A stretch of 64,000 nt of DNA from Demequina zhanjiangensis (GTDB lineage Bacteria; Actinomycetota; Actinomycetes; Actinomycetales; Demequinaceae): NCBI RefSeq assembly GCF_030418315.1, contig NZ_JAUHPV010000005.1, positions 236,533 to 300,532 of the forward strand. The letters are read 5' to 3'. Of this stretch, positions 15,901-22,424 are shown piece after piece (within the stretch, counting starts at the first letter, position 1; every line of letters begins with the position of its first letter). The position numbers and the translations under genes are program-made. The notes beneath the pieces were generated by a model. That model ran no database searches, was not told where the DNA came from, and saw only the letters and a program-made list of their open reading frames with translations.

Positions 15901-16417
15901 CGACAAGTACGGCGACATCTCCGTCATCGACACGTACCACTACCTCTACGGACTCACCGTGGGCTCCGGCGAGGAGGCGAACGTCGACATCGCTCCTGGT
16001 GTCCGCATGATCGTCGCTCTCGAGGCGCTCGGCGAGCCGGACGAGCACGGCGAGCGGACCGCGATCTTCGCCTACAACGGCACCATGCGGCCCATCCAGA
16101 TCCGCGATCTCTCGGTGAAGGTGGACATCGTGTCGCGCGAGCGTGCCGACAAGAACAACCCGGGTCACATCCCTGCACCCTTCACGGGCTCCGTCACGGC
16201 CTCCGTGGCCGCAGGGGACAAGGTCGCCGCCGGCCAGACGGTCGCCGTGATCGAGGCGATGAAGATGGAGTCGTCCATCACGACGCCCGTCGCAGGCACG
16301 GTCACCCGGCTCGCGGTCTCCGGCACGGAGGCGATGTCCGGAGGCGATCTCGTCGTGGTCATCGAGCCCTCGTCAGAAGGGGCGCCCGCGCAGGTCGAGG
16401 ACGAGGCAGGGGAGTAG
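12962..16417 (+). CDS. pyc: Pyruvate carboxylase
   Basis: A 1151-residue biotin enzyme of full length that carboxylates pyruvate to oxaloacetate with ATP and bicarbonate, refilling the TCA cycle. The biotin carboxylase domain is at 1-450 (VLVANRAEIAVRAFRAAYEL at 4-23, the ATP loop GGGGRGMR near 162-169). The carboxyltransferase barrel is at about 530-800 (ETTMRDAHQSLLATRVRT near 532-549; HLHTHDTAGGQ carries metal ligands). The PYC tetramerisation region follows, and the biotinyl domain is at about 1075-1140 with biotinylated Lys1101 in EAMKMES. The ATG follows GAAGGGAAGTCA. It is monocistronic, with hairpins upstream. The product feeds the aspartate used by PyrB and is linked to GarA-controlled 2-oxoglutarate flux. 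Confidence 0.97.
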   Translation: MFSKVLVANRAEIAVRAFRAAYELGSSFVAVFPHEDRMSEHRLKADEAYQIGTPGEPVKAYLDIDEILRVAKHSGSDAIYPGYGFLSENVEFARRVREAGLTFIGPPPEVLEKAGDKVAALKAAREAGVPVLRSSEPSKDTEWLVEEADKIGFPIFVKAVAGGGGRGMRRVETRDQLPEALASAMREAQNAFGDPTVFLEQAVLGPRHIEVQILADGEGNVVHLFERDCSVQRRHQKVVEIAPAPNLDPAIRDALCADAVKFAKSLGYVNAGTVEFLVATEGERAGEHVFIEMNPRIQVEHTVTEEVTDVDLVSAQMRIASGETLEQIGIRQDNIEVRGYAIQTRITTEDPTNGFLPDTGRIIAYRSPGGAGVRLDGATGMAGNRILGHFDSMLVKLICRGHDFDTAARRASRALAEFRIRGVTNNIRFLRAVLDDPDFRKGGVTTAFIDQRPYLLDVGEDKARSTKVLQFLGHVSVNKPNGEHGEKVLRPADKLPAIDLDVEPPAGTRQLLLEKGPEGFAKHLRDQTALAVTETTMRDAHQSLLATRVRTFDLLAAAGHTARMTPNLFSVECWGGATYDVSMRFLSEDPWLRLARLREAMPNIALQMLLRGRNTVGYTPYPDEVAHAFVEEATETGIDIFRIFDALNDVDQMRPAIEAVRGTGQAVAEATLCYTSNMIDPDEKLYTLDYYLKLADELVEAGAHILAIKDMAGLLRPAAAYMLVSALRERFDLPVHLHTHDTAGGQLGTLLAAAEAGVDAVDVANAAMAGTTSQPPMSALVAALEHTTRDTGLSLSAAQDLEPYWESVRRLYAPFESGLPGPTGRVYRHEIPGGQLSNLRQQAISLGLADRFEAIEDMYAAADRILGHLVKVTPSSKVVGDLALHLVANDADPKDFAENPDKYDVPDSVIGFLRGELGDPPGGWPEPFRTKALEGRADKKPTAELTEEDRALLRYSGADRQRRLNHLLFPGPAKEFDEAIDKYGDISVIDTYHYLYGLTVGSGEEANVDIAPGVRMIVALEALGEPDEHGERTAIFAYNGTMRPIQIRDLSVKVDIVSRERADKNNPGHIPAPFTGSVTASVAAGDKVAAGQTVAVIEAMKMESSITTPVAGTVTRLAVSGTEAMSGGDLVVVIEPSSEGAPAQVEDEAGE

Positions 16418-16510
16418 GGGACTGGTCCTCCAACCTCCGGGACCCTCGTCCCGCGCAGGTACCGGCACTTCGGTGCACGATGGAGCCAGACCCCGGAAGA
16501 AGGAGGAGCC

Positions 16511-17008
16511 ATGAAGATCCTGGTCGCAGTAGGTTCCAAGTACGGTGCCACGCGCGAGATCGCCCAGGCGATCGCGGAGCAGATCGCCGAGCGTGGATTC
16601 GACGTCGACGTCGCGGATGCCTGCGATGTTCAGGGGCTCCACTTCTACGACGCCGTCATCCTCGGCTCCGCCGTGTACGGCGGACTCTGGCGTCGGGACG
16701 CCTCGTCGCTCCTGCGCCAGAACGTGGAGGAGCTCAAGGACAAGGACGTGTGGCTCTTCTCCGTCGGCATGGAGACCGTCGTCAAGCCCGGACAGCCCCT
16801 CGACGAGTCAGACGGCTTCGCCGGACTGGTGGGCGCTCACGAGCACGCACGCTTCCCGGGCGCCCTCGACTACGACAGGTTGAACGTGGGTGAGAAGGCG
16901 CTCATCACCGCGCTGAACCCGCCGCGCGGCGACTTCCGTGACTTCGAAGGCGTCAGGGACTGGACCTCGACGATCGTCCAGAAGCTCGAGGAGCTCGCCT
17001 TCGCCTGA
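16511..17008 (+). CDS. Flavodoxin domain protein
   Basis: A 165-residue single-domain flavoprotein. The FMN phosphate loop VGSKYGATREIA is at residues 7-18, and ILGSAVYGGLW at 50-60 lines the isoalloxazine ring. It belongs to the HemG-like flavodoxin_5 group, whose members include protoporphyrinogen oxidase and menaquinone-dependent reductases, but without the rest of a haem pathway nearby the role stays open. GAAGAAGGAGG precedes ATG. It stands alone; 93 bases separate it from pyc. A short CCACA/TGTGG stem (17014-17027) just after the stop may help termination. Confidence 0.85.
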   Translation: MKILVAVGSKYGATREIAQAIAEQIAERGFDVDVADACDVQGLHFYDAVILGSAVYGGLWRRDASSLLRQNVEELKDKDVWLFSVGMETVVKPGQPLDESDGFAGLVGAHEHARFPGALDYDRLNVGEKALITALNPPRGDFRDFEGVRDWTSTIVQKLEELAFA

Positions 17009-17131
17009 GGGGCCACACCCATGTGGTGAATTCCGCATGCCAGACTCTCGCGTGTTCGTCCGAATCGGGCGTATTGTCTGCCATAACATCTCGCACAGCG
17101 GTAGTGAGCAGACGATCTGAGGGGGCGCTGG

Positions 17132-17476
17132 ATGGGCAAGTGGATCTGGCGGATCCTCCTGGTCGCACTGATCGGAGCGGCGATCTACTACGTGCCTCGG
17201 CTCAACGCGCTCACGGCAGTCGAGATCGAGGCGGTCGAGGGCCACGACTATGAGCAGCAGATCACCGTCGTCTTCAACGACTGCACGCGCGACCACGACG
17301 TCGTGGTGGAGGAGACCTCCAGCCGCGTGACCCTCACGGCCAGGACCGAGTGGATGGGCCTGCTCTCGTGCACCTCGCGCACCGCCGAGGAGGTCATCAC
17401 CCTCAGCGCGCCGCTCCAGAACCGCGAGCTGATGGACGGCCACACCCGCTCCCTGATCGACCTTCAAGAGCCCTGA
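17132..17476 (+). CDS. Small membrane-anchored protein of unknown function
   Basis: A 114-residue protein with one N-terminal hydrophobic segment (residues 4-21, WIWRILLVALIGAAIYYV) preceded by Lys3, so probably an uncleaved anchor with the rest outside. The outer part is beta-rich and has two cysteines (51 and 80) that could form a disulfide. No family is recognised. GGGGG lies 6-7 nt before ATG. A few AT-rich bases around 17070-17085 may contain the promoter. Gene spacing to the DUF4190-type gene (83 bases) leaves co-transcription open. Confidence 0.75.
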   Translation: MGKWIWRILLVALIGAAIYYVPRLNALTAVEIEAVEGHDYEQQITVVFNDCTRDHDVVVEETSSRVTLTARTEWMGLLSCTSRTAEEVITLSAPLQNRELMDGHTRSLIDLQEP

Positions 17477-17559
17477 TCGACTCGGAGCGGCGGGGGAGAG
17501 GCTGGCCTCGCACGCGGTAGTCTGCGGACGTAGTTCGTACAGACACCAGGGGGAACACC

Positions 17560-17994
17560 ATGACCGAGCCGACCTCTCAGGACCCGTTCGCCGCGCCGCC
17601 GCAGCCGGGTGCCGCGCAGCAGATGCCGGCGCAGCCCTACGCTCAGCAGCCCGTTCCTCAGGCGCCGTACGCCTACGGACAGGGCGGATATGTGACGCCC
17701 GCGCTCGGATACGTCGGCCAGAACCCCACCGAGAAGAACTGGATGGGGATCACGGCCCTCGCGCTGAGCCTCGCCGCTCTCGTCGCAGGCATCCTCGCCT
17801 CGATCCCTGCGGTGGTCTTCGGACACCTCGGACTCTCGGCAGTCAAGAAGGGCGAGGCGAACAACCGTGGCCTCGCGCTCGCCGGCGTGATCCTCGGCTA
17901 CATCGGGATCGCTCTGACCGTGCTGTTCGTCATCGCCTACATCGCGTTCATCGGCTTCGCGATCAGCTCGACGTCGTCCGACGGGATGTTCTAG
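17560..17994 (+). CDS. DUF4190-type membrane protein with Pro/Gln-rich tail
   Basis: A 144-residue protein. Residues 1-55 are disordered and rich in Pro, Gln, Ala and Tyr (repeats of QP and AP pairs). Residues 60-135 carry two long hydrophobic segments separated by a GHLGLSAVKKGEANNRGLAL loop, the hallmark of DUF4190 proteins common in Gram-positive bacteria. It sits in the cytoplasmic membrane with the tail probably inside; the role is unknown. CAGGGGGAACACC precedes ATG, and TAGTCT at 17518-17523 is a possible -10. Confidence 0.82.
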   Translation: MTEPTSQDPFAAPPQPGAAQQMPAQPYAQQPVPQAPYAYGQGGYVTPALGYVGQNPTEKNWMGITALALSLAALVAGILASIPAVVFGHLGLSAVKKGEANNRGLALAGVILGYIGIALTVLFVIAYIAFIGFAISSTSSDGMF

Positions 17995-18090
17995 GACGCA
18001 CTCGCCTTCGGGACGCGCCGCACATCCACCGGGGAGGGGCGCTCCTGGCCACGCGTGTCGGCGTTGCCGCCTACGTTGCGTTGAATTGAC

Positions 18091-18104
18091 ATAATGTGCA
18101 TTAT
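18091..18104. repeat. AT-rich palindrome at the 3' end of marR
   Basis: ATAATG-TG-CATTAT is a perfect 6-bp inverted repeat in a very GC-rich surrounding. It overlaps the stop codon of the minus-strand marR gene, in the gap between it and the convergent DUF4190-type gene. It could be a protein-binding site or part of a terminator; neither is shown. Confidence 0.5.
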
Positions 18105-18622
18105 CGGCGCTGTGCAGGTGTGCGTGGAGTCGGCGGTTCGTCACGAAGCGCCACTCCAAGCGCCCTCAGTCCCGTGGTGAGCATCTCCCGGTCATCGTCG
18201 CTCAGCAGCTCGAGGATCCGGCGCTCATTCTCCAGGTGCACGGGATACGCCTCGAGGCATGCGGCGCGTCCTGCGTCCGTGAGCGTGACCCAGACGACGC
18301 GACCGTCGTCCTCGTCACGCGTGCGCGTCACGTAGCCGCGCTGCTCGAGCCTCCCGATGCGATGCGTCGTGGTTCCTGACGAGATCATCATCTGACGCTC
18401 CAGATCGCCCGCCGTCAACGCGTACGGTGCGCCCTGACGCGTCAGCGACGCGAGCACGTCGAACTCCCAGGACTGCAGGCCGAGCTCCTCGAAGACGCTG
18501 TCGATGCGCGCCTGGACGAGCTGCGCGAGCCGACTGAGGCGGCCGATGGTCGCCATGGGCGTCACGTCGATCTCGGGTGCCTCCGCGCGCCACTGCTCAA
18601 CGAAGTGCTCCACGGCGTCCAT
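18101..18622 (-). CDS. MarR family regulator of the divergent exporter
   Basis: A 173-residue MarR protein. The winged helix-turn-helix spans about 48-118: LQSWEFDVLASL (49-60), recognition helix SSGTTTHRIGRLE (81-93), wing DEDDGRVVWVTLTDAGR (103-119). ACAGGAGGACTC precedes the ATG. It is divergent from an EamA transporter, and two near-identical palindromes sit between them, so it most likely represses both genes and is released by the transporter substrate (inference). Compared with the other MarR protein in this window it is longer at the N-terminus, and the two are not close paralogues. Confidence 0.9.
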   Translation of the reverse strand: MDAVEHFVEQWRAEAPEIDVTPMATIGRLSRLAQLVQARIDSVFEELGLQSWEFDVLASLTRQGAPYALTAGDLERQMMISSGTTTHRIGRLEQRGYVTRTRDEDDGRVVWVTLTDAGRAACLEAYPVHLENERRILELLSDDDREMLTTGLRALGVALRDEPPTPRTPAQRR

Positions 18623-18648
18623 GAGTCCTCCTGTGCCATCCGCAATTG

Positions 18649-18662
18649 TCTTGACATCAAGA
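18649..18662. promoter_or_regulatory. MarR operator, distal copy
   Basis: TCTTGA-CA-TCAAGA, a perfect 6-bp inverted repeat, lies 27 bp upstream of the marR start. Its centre is 28 bp from that of the second copy. TTGACA inside it could double as a -35 for the exporter. Confidence 0.75.
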
Positions 18663-18674
18663 TATCACCCTGCT

Positions 18675-18692
18675 TATCTTGACATCAAGATA
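18675..18692. promoter_or_regulatory. MarR operator, proximal copy
   Basis: TATCTTGA-CA-TCAAGATA is a perfect 8-bp inverted repeat that ends 13 bp before the exporter GTG start, so a bound protein would block transcription start. It shares a 14-base core with the copy at 18649. Confidence 0.78.
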
Positions 18693-18705
18693 AATGGAGG
18701 TCCTC

Positions 18706-19611
18706 GTGTCCCCGACGCGCATGCTCGCCGCCACCGCCGGAGCGCCGCTCCTCTGGGGCACCACCTACCTCGCCACCGCGACGCTCCTGCCACCCGATCG
18801 ACCGCTGACGGCTGCGGTGCTGCGCGCGCTGCCCGCCGGGCTCCTGATGCTCCTCCTCTCCCCCGCGCTGCCACGAGGCCGGTGGTGGTGGCGGTCAGCA
18901 GTGCTCGGAGCCGCGAACATCGCGTTCTTCTTCTCGCTGCTCTTCCTCTCCGCCTACAGGTTGCCTGGTGGAGTCGCCTCAACGCTCAGCGCCACGCATC
19001 CTCTGGTCGTCGCCGTCCTTGCCGCCGTCGTCCTCCACGAGGCGTGGACCCGCCGGCGGGCGACGGCAGCCCTCGTCGGACTGGCGGGCGTCGGGATGCT
19101 GGTGCTGGGACCCGACGTCGCACTGGACCCGATCGGCGCCCTCGCCGCGGTCGGGGCGGGAGCGTCCAGCGCTGTCGGCGTGGTGCTGGTCAAGCGCTGG
19201 GGACGCCCCACCGGGCTCGTCCCGTTCACCGCGTGGCAGCTCGTCTGGGGTGGCGCGCTGCTCGTTCCGGCCGCGCTGCTCATCGAAGGCCCACCGCCAG
19301 AGCTCACGGCCCCCGCGACTCTCGGATACCTCTGGCTGGCGATCCCGGGAACGCTCGTCGCGCACCTCCTCTGGTTCCGCGGCATCCAGGCGCTGCCGAC
19401 CACGCAGGTCAGCGTGCTCGTCTTCCTCACGCCTCTGACGGCCGTCCTTCTCGGGTGGGCCGTTCTCGGCGAGAGCCTCACCGTCGTGCAGCTCGCGGGA
19501 GCCGCGACGGTCCTGGCATCCGTCGCCCTCTCCACCGCGCCGAGCCGCCGCGACTCTGCCACGATGGAGGTGTGCCCGTCACCGAGGGTCGCTCTGGAAC
19601 AAAGCCCCTGA
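18706..19611 (+). CDS. EamA/DMT family transporter
   Basis: A 301-residue inner-membrane exporter with about ten hydrophobic segments in two EamA halves (about residues 5-135 and 145-285); AYRLPGGVASTLSATHP and LPTTQVSVLVFLTPL are the equivalent conserved loops of the two halves. The family moves amino acids, metabolites or drugs outward. GTG at 18706 is preceded by GGAGG at 5-nt spacing; the in-frame ATG at 18694 lacks a ribosome binding site and touches the operator. It is controlled by the divergent MarR gene judging from the twin palindromes. The last 16 bases contain the -35 box of the rbpA promoter. Confidence 0.9.
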   Translation: MSPTRMLAATAGAPLLWGTTYLATATLLPPDRPLTAAVLRALPAGLLMLLLSPALPRGRWWWRSAVLGAANIAFFFSLLFLSAYRLPGGVASTLSATHPLVVAVLAAVVLHEAWTRRRATAALVGLAGVGMLVLGPDVALDPIGALAAVGAGASSAVGVVLVKRWGRPTGLVPFTAWQLVWGGALLVPAALLIEGPPPELTAPATLGYLWLAIPGTLVAHLLWFRGIQALPTTQVSVLVFLTPLTAVLLGWAVLGESLTVVQLAGAATVLASVALSTAPSRRDSATMEVCPSPRVALEQSP

Positions 19612-19621
19612 GGCGGACGTT
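19596..19621 (+). promoter_or_regulatory. SigR/SigH-type promoter of rbpA
   Basis: GGAAC at 19596-19600 and GTT at 19619-19621 with an 18-bp spacer match the consensus of the thiol-oxidative-stress sigma factor of actinobacteria (GGAAT/C-N18-19-GTT). The -35 lies within the end of the exporter gene. rbpA is a known SigR target in Streptomyces, which supports the reading. Confidence 0.72.
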
Positions 19622-19630
19622 CACGGGAGG

Positions 19631-19652
19631 AGCAGGCAACACCCCGCCTGCT
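19631..19652 (+). other. Hairpin in the rbpA leader
   Basis: AGCAGGC and GCCTGCT form a 7-bp stem around an 8-base loop, between the predicted SigR start point and the rbpA ribosome binding site. It may be the terminator of the exporter gene or a leader element of rbpA. Confidence 0.5.
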
Positions 19653-19668
19653 GGAGAGGGAGGCTGAC

Positions 19669-20004
19669 ATGGCTGATCGAGCACTACGCGGAATGCGACT
19701 GGGAACCCAGTCGCTCGAGTCGATCGAGAACGCCGATCTCGCGGCACGCCGCGACGTCCACTACGACTGCCCCAACGGGCACATCCTGACCTTCCCGTTC
19801 TCCGTCGAGGCCGACGTGCCGCTGTCCTGGGAATGCCACTGCGGCGCCCTGGCGCTGCTGCGCGACGGCGACCAGCCGGAGGCCAAGGAGGAGAAGGCCG
19901 CCCGCACGCACTGGGACATGCTCCTGGAGCGTCGGACGATCCCGGAGCTCGAGGAGCTCCTCGAGGAGCGGCTCGAGTACCTCCGCAGCATGCGCGCCAG
20001 CTGA
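19669..20004 (+). CDS. rbpA: RNA polymerase-binding protein RbpA
   Basis: A 111-residue protein, the usual size. RbpA binds the principal sigma factor and core polymerase and stabilises the open complex; it occurs only in actinobacteria. The core domain has Cys34, His38 (DCPNGH), Cys56 and Cys58 (WECHCG); this set can bind zinc in Streptomyces-type proteins. The linker KEEKAARTHWDMLLERR (73-89) and the C-terminal sigma-interaction helices (91-108) follow. GAGAGGGAGG precedes ATG. It is monocistronic under a SigR-like promoter, so induction by disulfide stress is expected. A long hairpin lies downstream. Confidence 0.97.
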   Translation: MADRALRGMRLGTQSLESIENADLAARRDVHYDCPNGHILTFPFSVEADVPLSWECHCGALALLRDGDQPEAKEEKAARTHWDMLLERRTIPELEELLEERLEYLRSMRAS

Positions 20005-20024
20005 CACGGCGCCACCGAGACGTT

Positions 20025-20059
20025 CGAGCGGCGTCCGCCTTCCACGGCGGCGCCGCTCG
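20025..20059. terminator. Bidirectional hairpin between rbpA and ppm1
   Basis: CGAGCGGCG-(T)-CCGCC pairs with GGCGG-CGCCGCTCG, giving 14 bp with one bulged T and a 6-base loop. It sits 20 bases after the rbpA stop codon and between two convergent genes. There is no U tract. Confidence 0.85.
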
Positions 20060-20112
20060 TTCCATGTCCGGACCCCTCACCGCGGGGATGGCTCGGCCCC
20101 AGGCAACCGCGC

Positions 20113-20865
20113 CTACGCGGCGGTGTCGCGCTCCCGCCGCTCTGCACCGGTCACCTGACGGAACCTGCGCGTGAATCCCCACGCAGTCGTCTTCATGAGC
20201 GCCTCACGGATGATCGCCCCGCTCATCTTGGAGGCACCCTGCGCCCGCTCCACGAACTCGATCGGCACCTCGACCACGGTCCCGCCGGCCTGCAGGACAT
20301 GCCAGCACATGTCGATCTGGAAGCAGTAGCCCTGCGACTCGACCGAGTCGAGGTCGAGCCGTCGAAGCATGTCCGCGCTGTACGCACGGAAACCCGCCGT
20401 GGCGTCGCGCACCTTGATGCCCAGCGCGAGCCTCACATACGTGTTCGCCCCGGTGGAGAGCAGCTTGCGGTGGCGCGGCCAGTTCTTCACCGACCCTCCC
20501 GGCACCCAACGCGACCCGATGACCAGGTCGGCGTCGTCGGTACGCGCGAGCAGCGAAGGGAGCTCATGCGCCTGATGCGAGCCGTCGGCGTCCATCTCCA
20601 CGAGCGTCTCGTAGCCGCGCTCGAGTCCCCACGCGAATCCGGCGCGATACGCGACCCCGAGACCCTGCTTACCCGGTCGGTGAAGCACGTGCACCTGCGC
20701 GTCGGACTCCGCCTTCTGGTCGGCCCACTCCCCCGTGCCGTCCGGCGACGAGTCGTCCACCACGAGGATGTCCACGTCCGGCGCGTGCTCGCGCACGCCT
20801 GCGATCTGCACCGGGAGCGACTCGAGCTCGTTGTAGGTGGGGATGATCACCAGGGTGCTCACCAT
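20113..20865 (-). CDS. ppm1: Polyprenol monophosphomannose synthase (family 2 glycosyltransferase)
   Basis: A 250-residue GT2 enzyme that transfers mannose from GDP-mannose to polyprenyl phosphate for lipoglycan and O-mannosylation pathways. PTYNE is at residues 9-13, VVDDSSPDGT at 35-44, and the metal-binding EMDADGSH at 90-97. There is no C-terminal membrane domain, as in the bacterial DPM1 type. The ATG at 20865 gives a 7-base overlap with lnt; the longer in-frame extension lies inside lnt and is rejected. In Mycobacterium the same two activities are one fused Ppm1 protein. The gene ends the minus-strand run, just before a strong hairpin. Confidence 0.9.
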   Translation of the reverse strand: MVSTLVIIPTYNELESLPVQIAGVREHAPDVDILVVDDSSPDGTGEWADQKAESDAQVHVLHRPGKQGLGVAYRAGFAWGLERGYETLVEMDADGSHQAHELPSLLARTDDADLVIGSRWVPGGSVKNWPRHRKLLSTGANTYVRLALGIKVRDATAGFRAYSADMLRRLDLDSVESQGYCFQIDMCWHVLQAGGTVVEVPIEFVERAQGASKMSGAIIREALMKTTAWGFTRRFRQVTGAERRERDTAA

Positions 20866-22397
20866 TCGTACCTCTCCCTCAGCCTGCGCCCCATCGCGCT
20901 CACGGCGAGCACGCCTGCACCCGCCAGGAATCCCCATGCTATCCACCCGCCGAGCCTGACGGCGGGCGTGATGTCCGTTCGCAGGCCGACGGTGGCGAGC
21001 ATGTGCTCGGCGGTGAACAGTCCCGTCTCCTGCACCACGCGCCCGGTGGGCGTGACGATGGCGGAGACGCCGACCGTGGAGTCCTGGATCGCGTAGCGCC
21101 CGGTCTCGATCGCCTTGATCCTCGTCATCTGGAGCTGCTGGGTGCTCTCGGCCGTATGGCCGAACGTGGCGTTGTTCGTCTGCACGATCAGCAGCTCACC
21201 GCCGAGCGCGATCGACTCGCGCACCACGTCGTCGACCGCGACCTCGAAGCAGATCACCGTGCCCAGAGTCACCACCCGACCCTGCGACTCAAGGTAGGCG
21301 TCCATCACGGCGGGATCCTCGCCCGCGAGCATGTCGACGCTCACCCTGTCGACATCCTCGGAGAACATGCGCGCGAAGTCGCGCATGGGGATGAACTCGG
21401 CGAACGGCACGGGTCGCTGCTTGGTGTACGTGTCGAGCACCGCTCCCTCGGGCGACCACAGCAGCGACGTGTTGTAGCGACCGTCCACCGGCGTGTAGTC
21501 GACGGTGCCGAGCAGGAGAGGCGCCTGCGCCTCCTGAGCCGCGTTCGTCACCAGGTCGTACGCCTCCTGGTCGCCGCGCGGGTCGATGTCGGCCGCGTTC
21601 TCCGGCCAGATCACGAGATCGATGTCGAAGCCCTGCTCCGCCGCCTCCTCGATCGCGAGCGTGGATTGCGCCGCGTGGTTGTGGAGCACCTCCCGTGCCT
21701 GGGAGAACGAGTCCAGGCCCCGGTCGGGGACGTTGCCCTGGACGACCGCGAGGTTGACCTCGCCGTCGGTGGCACGGGAGTCGAGCGGGATGAGGCCGCC
21801 GGCGAACACCACGACGATCGCCAATGCCGGTGCGGCAGCCGCGTGCACGGGACGACGCTGCACGCCCCGCTCCGCCGCGAGCCCCAGGAACGCGCCCGCG
21901 AGGGCGACGGCGAAGCCGACCAGCGGCACCCCGCCGAGCCACGCGAGCGCGGCGACGGGAGCGTCAGCCATCGAGAACGCGACACGGCCCCACGGGAACC
22001 CGTCGAAGGGAAGCACGGACCGGAGCTGCTCCATGCCGGTCCAGAGGACTGCGAAGAGCGCGGGTCCCGCAAGGAGGCTGTTGCCGATCAGCCCGCTGCG
22101 CCGCACATGCGCCCACACGGCGCCCATCAGGCCCCAGGCGAGTCCCTCCGCGATCGACAGGGCCGCCCAAGGGACCACGTCCGTCGCGATGTACGCCCAC
22201 CACACGTGCGGGGCGAAGAAGGCGATCCCATACAGCCACCCGAGACCGAGGCCGCCCCACGCACCCACGTCGCGGAGGGCCCACCAGAGGCCTCCGATCG
22301 ACACGAAGGCAAGCGGCCACCAGCCCAGATCAGGAAACGCGGCGGCGAGCACCAGGCCCGACACGACCGCGACGAGCATGTTCCACTGCGTCCTCAC
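20859..22397 (-). CDS. lnt: Apolipoprotein N-acyltransferase
   Basis: A 512-residue membrane enzyme adding the third acyl chain to lipoproteins. There are six to seven N-terminal membrane segments (residues 5-205), a nitrilase-fold domain at about 213-465 with the triad Glu266 (WPENAAD), Lys326 (TKQRPVPFAEF) and Cys383 (VICFEV), and a last membrane segment around 480-497. All catalytic residues are present. The GTG start lies 8 nt after TAGGCT with no Shine-Dalgarno sequence. It overlaps ppm1 by 7 bases. N-acylation by Lnt in actinobacteria is established for mycobacteria and Streptomyces. Confidence 0.95.
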   Translation of the reverse strand: MRTQWNMLVAVVSGLVLAAAFPDLGWWPLAFVSIGGLWWALRDVGAWGGLGLGWLYGIAFFAPHVWWAYIATDVVPWAALSIAEGLAWGLMGAVWAHVRRSGLIGNSLLAGPALFAVLWTGMEQLRSVLPFDGFPWGRVAFSMADAPVAALAWLGGVPLVGFAVALAGAFLGLAAERGVQRRPVHAAAAPALAIVVVFAGGLIPLDSRATDGEVNLAVVQGNVPDRGLDSFSQAREVLHNHAAQSTLAIEEAAEQGFDIDLVIWPENAADIDPRGDQEAYDLVTNAAQEAQAPLLLGTVDYTPVDGRYNTSLLWSPEGAVLDTYTKQRPVPFAEFIPMRDFARMFSEDVDRVSVDMLAGEDPAVMDAYLESQGRVVTLGTVICFEVAVDDVVRESIALGGELLIVQTNNATFGHTAESTQQLQMTRIKAIETGRYAIQDSTVGVSAIVTPTGRVVQETGLFTAEHMLATVGLRTDITPAVRLGGWIAWGFLAGAGVLAVSAMGRRLRERYEW

Positions 22398-22405
22398 GAG
22401 GATCT

Positions 22406-22411
22406 AGCCTA
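22406..22411 (-). promoter_or_regulatory. -10 element of lnt-ppm1
   Basis: TAGGCT on the minus strand is 8 nt before the lnt GTG, which lacks a ribosome binding site; a leaderless mRNA is likely. Confidence 0.45.
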
Positions 22412-22424
22412 AGGTCGGCTCGGA

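Noticed and set aside
16418..16510. Terminator after pyc
   Set aside because: Only a 4-bp GGGA/TCCC pairing was found; too weak to call.
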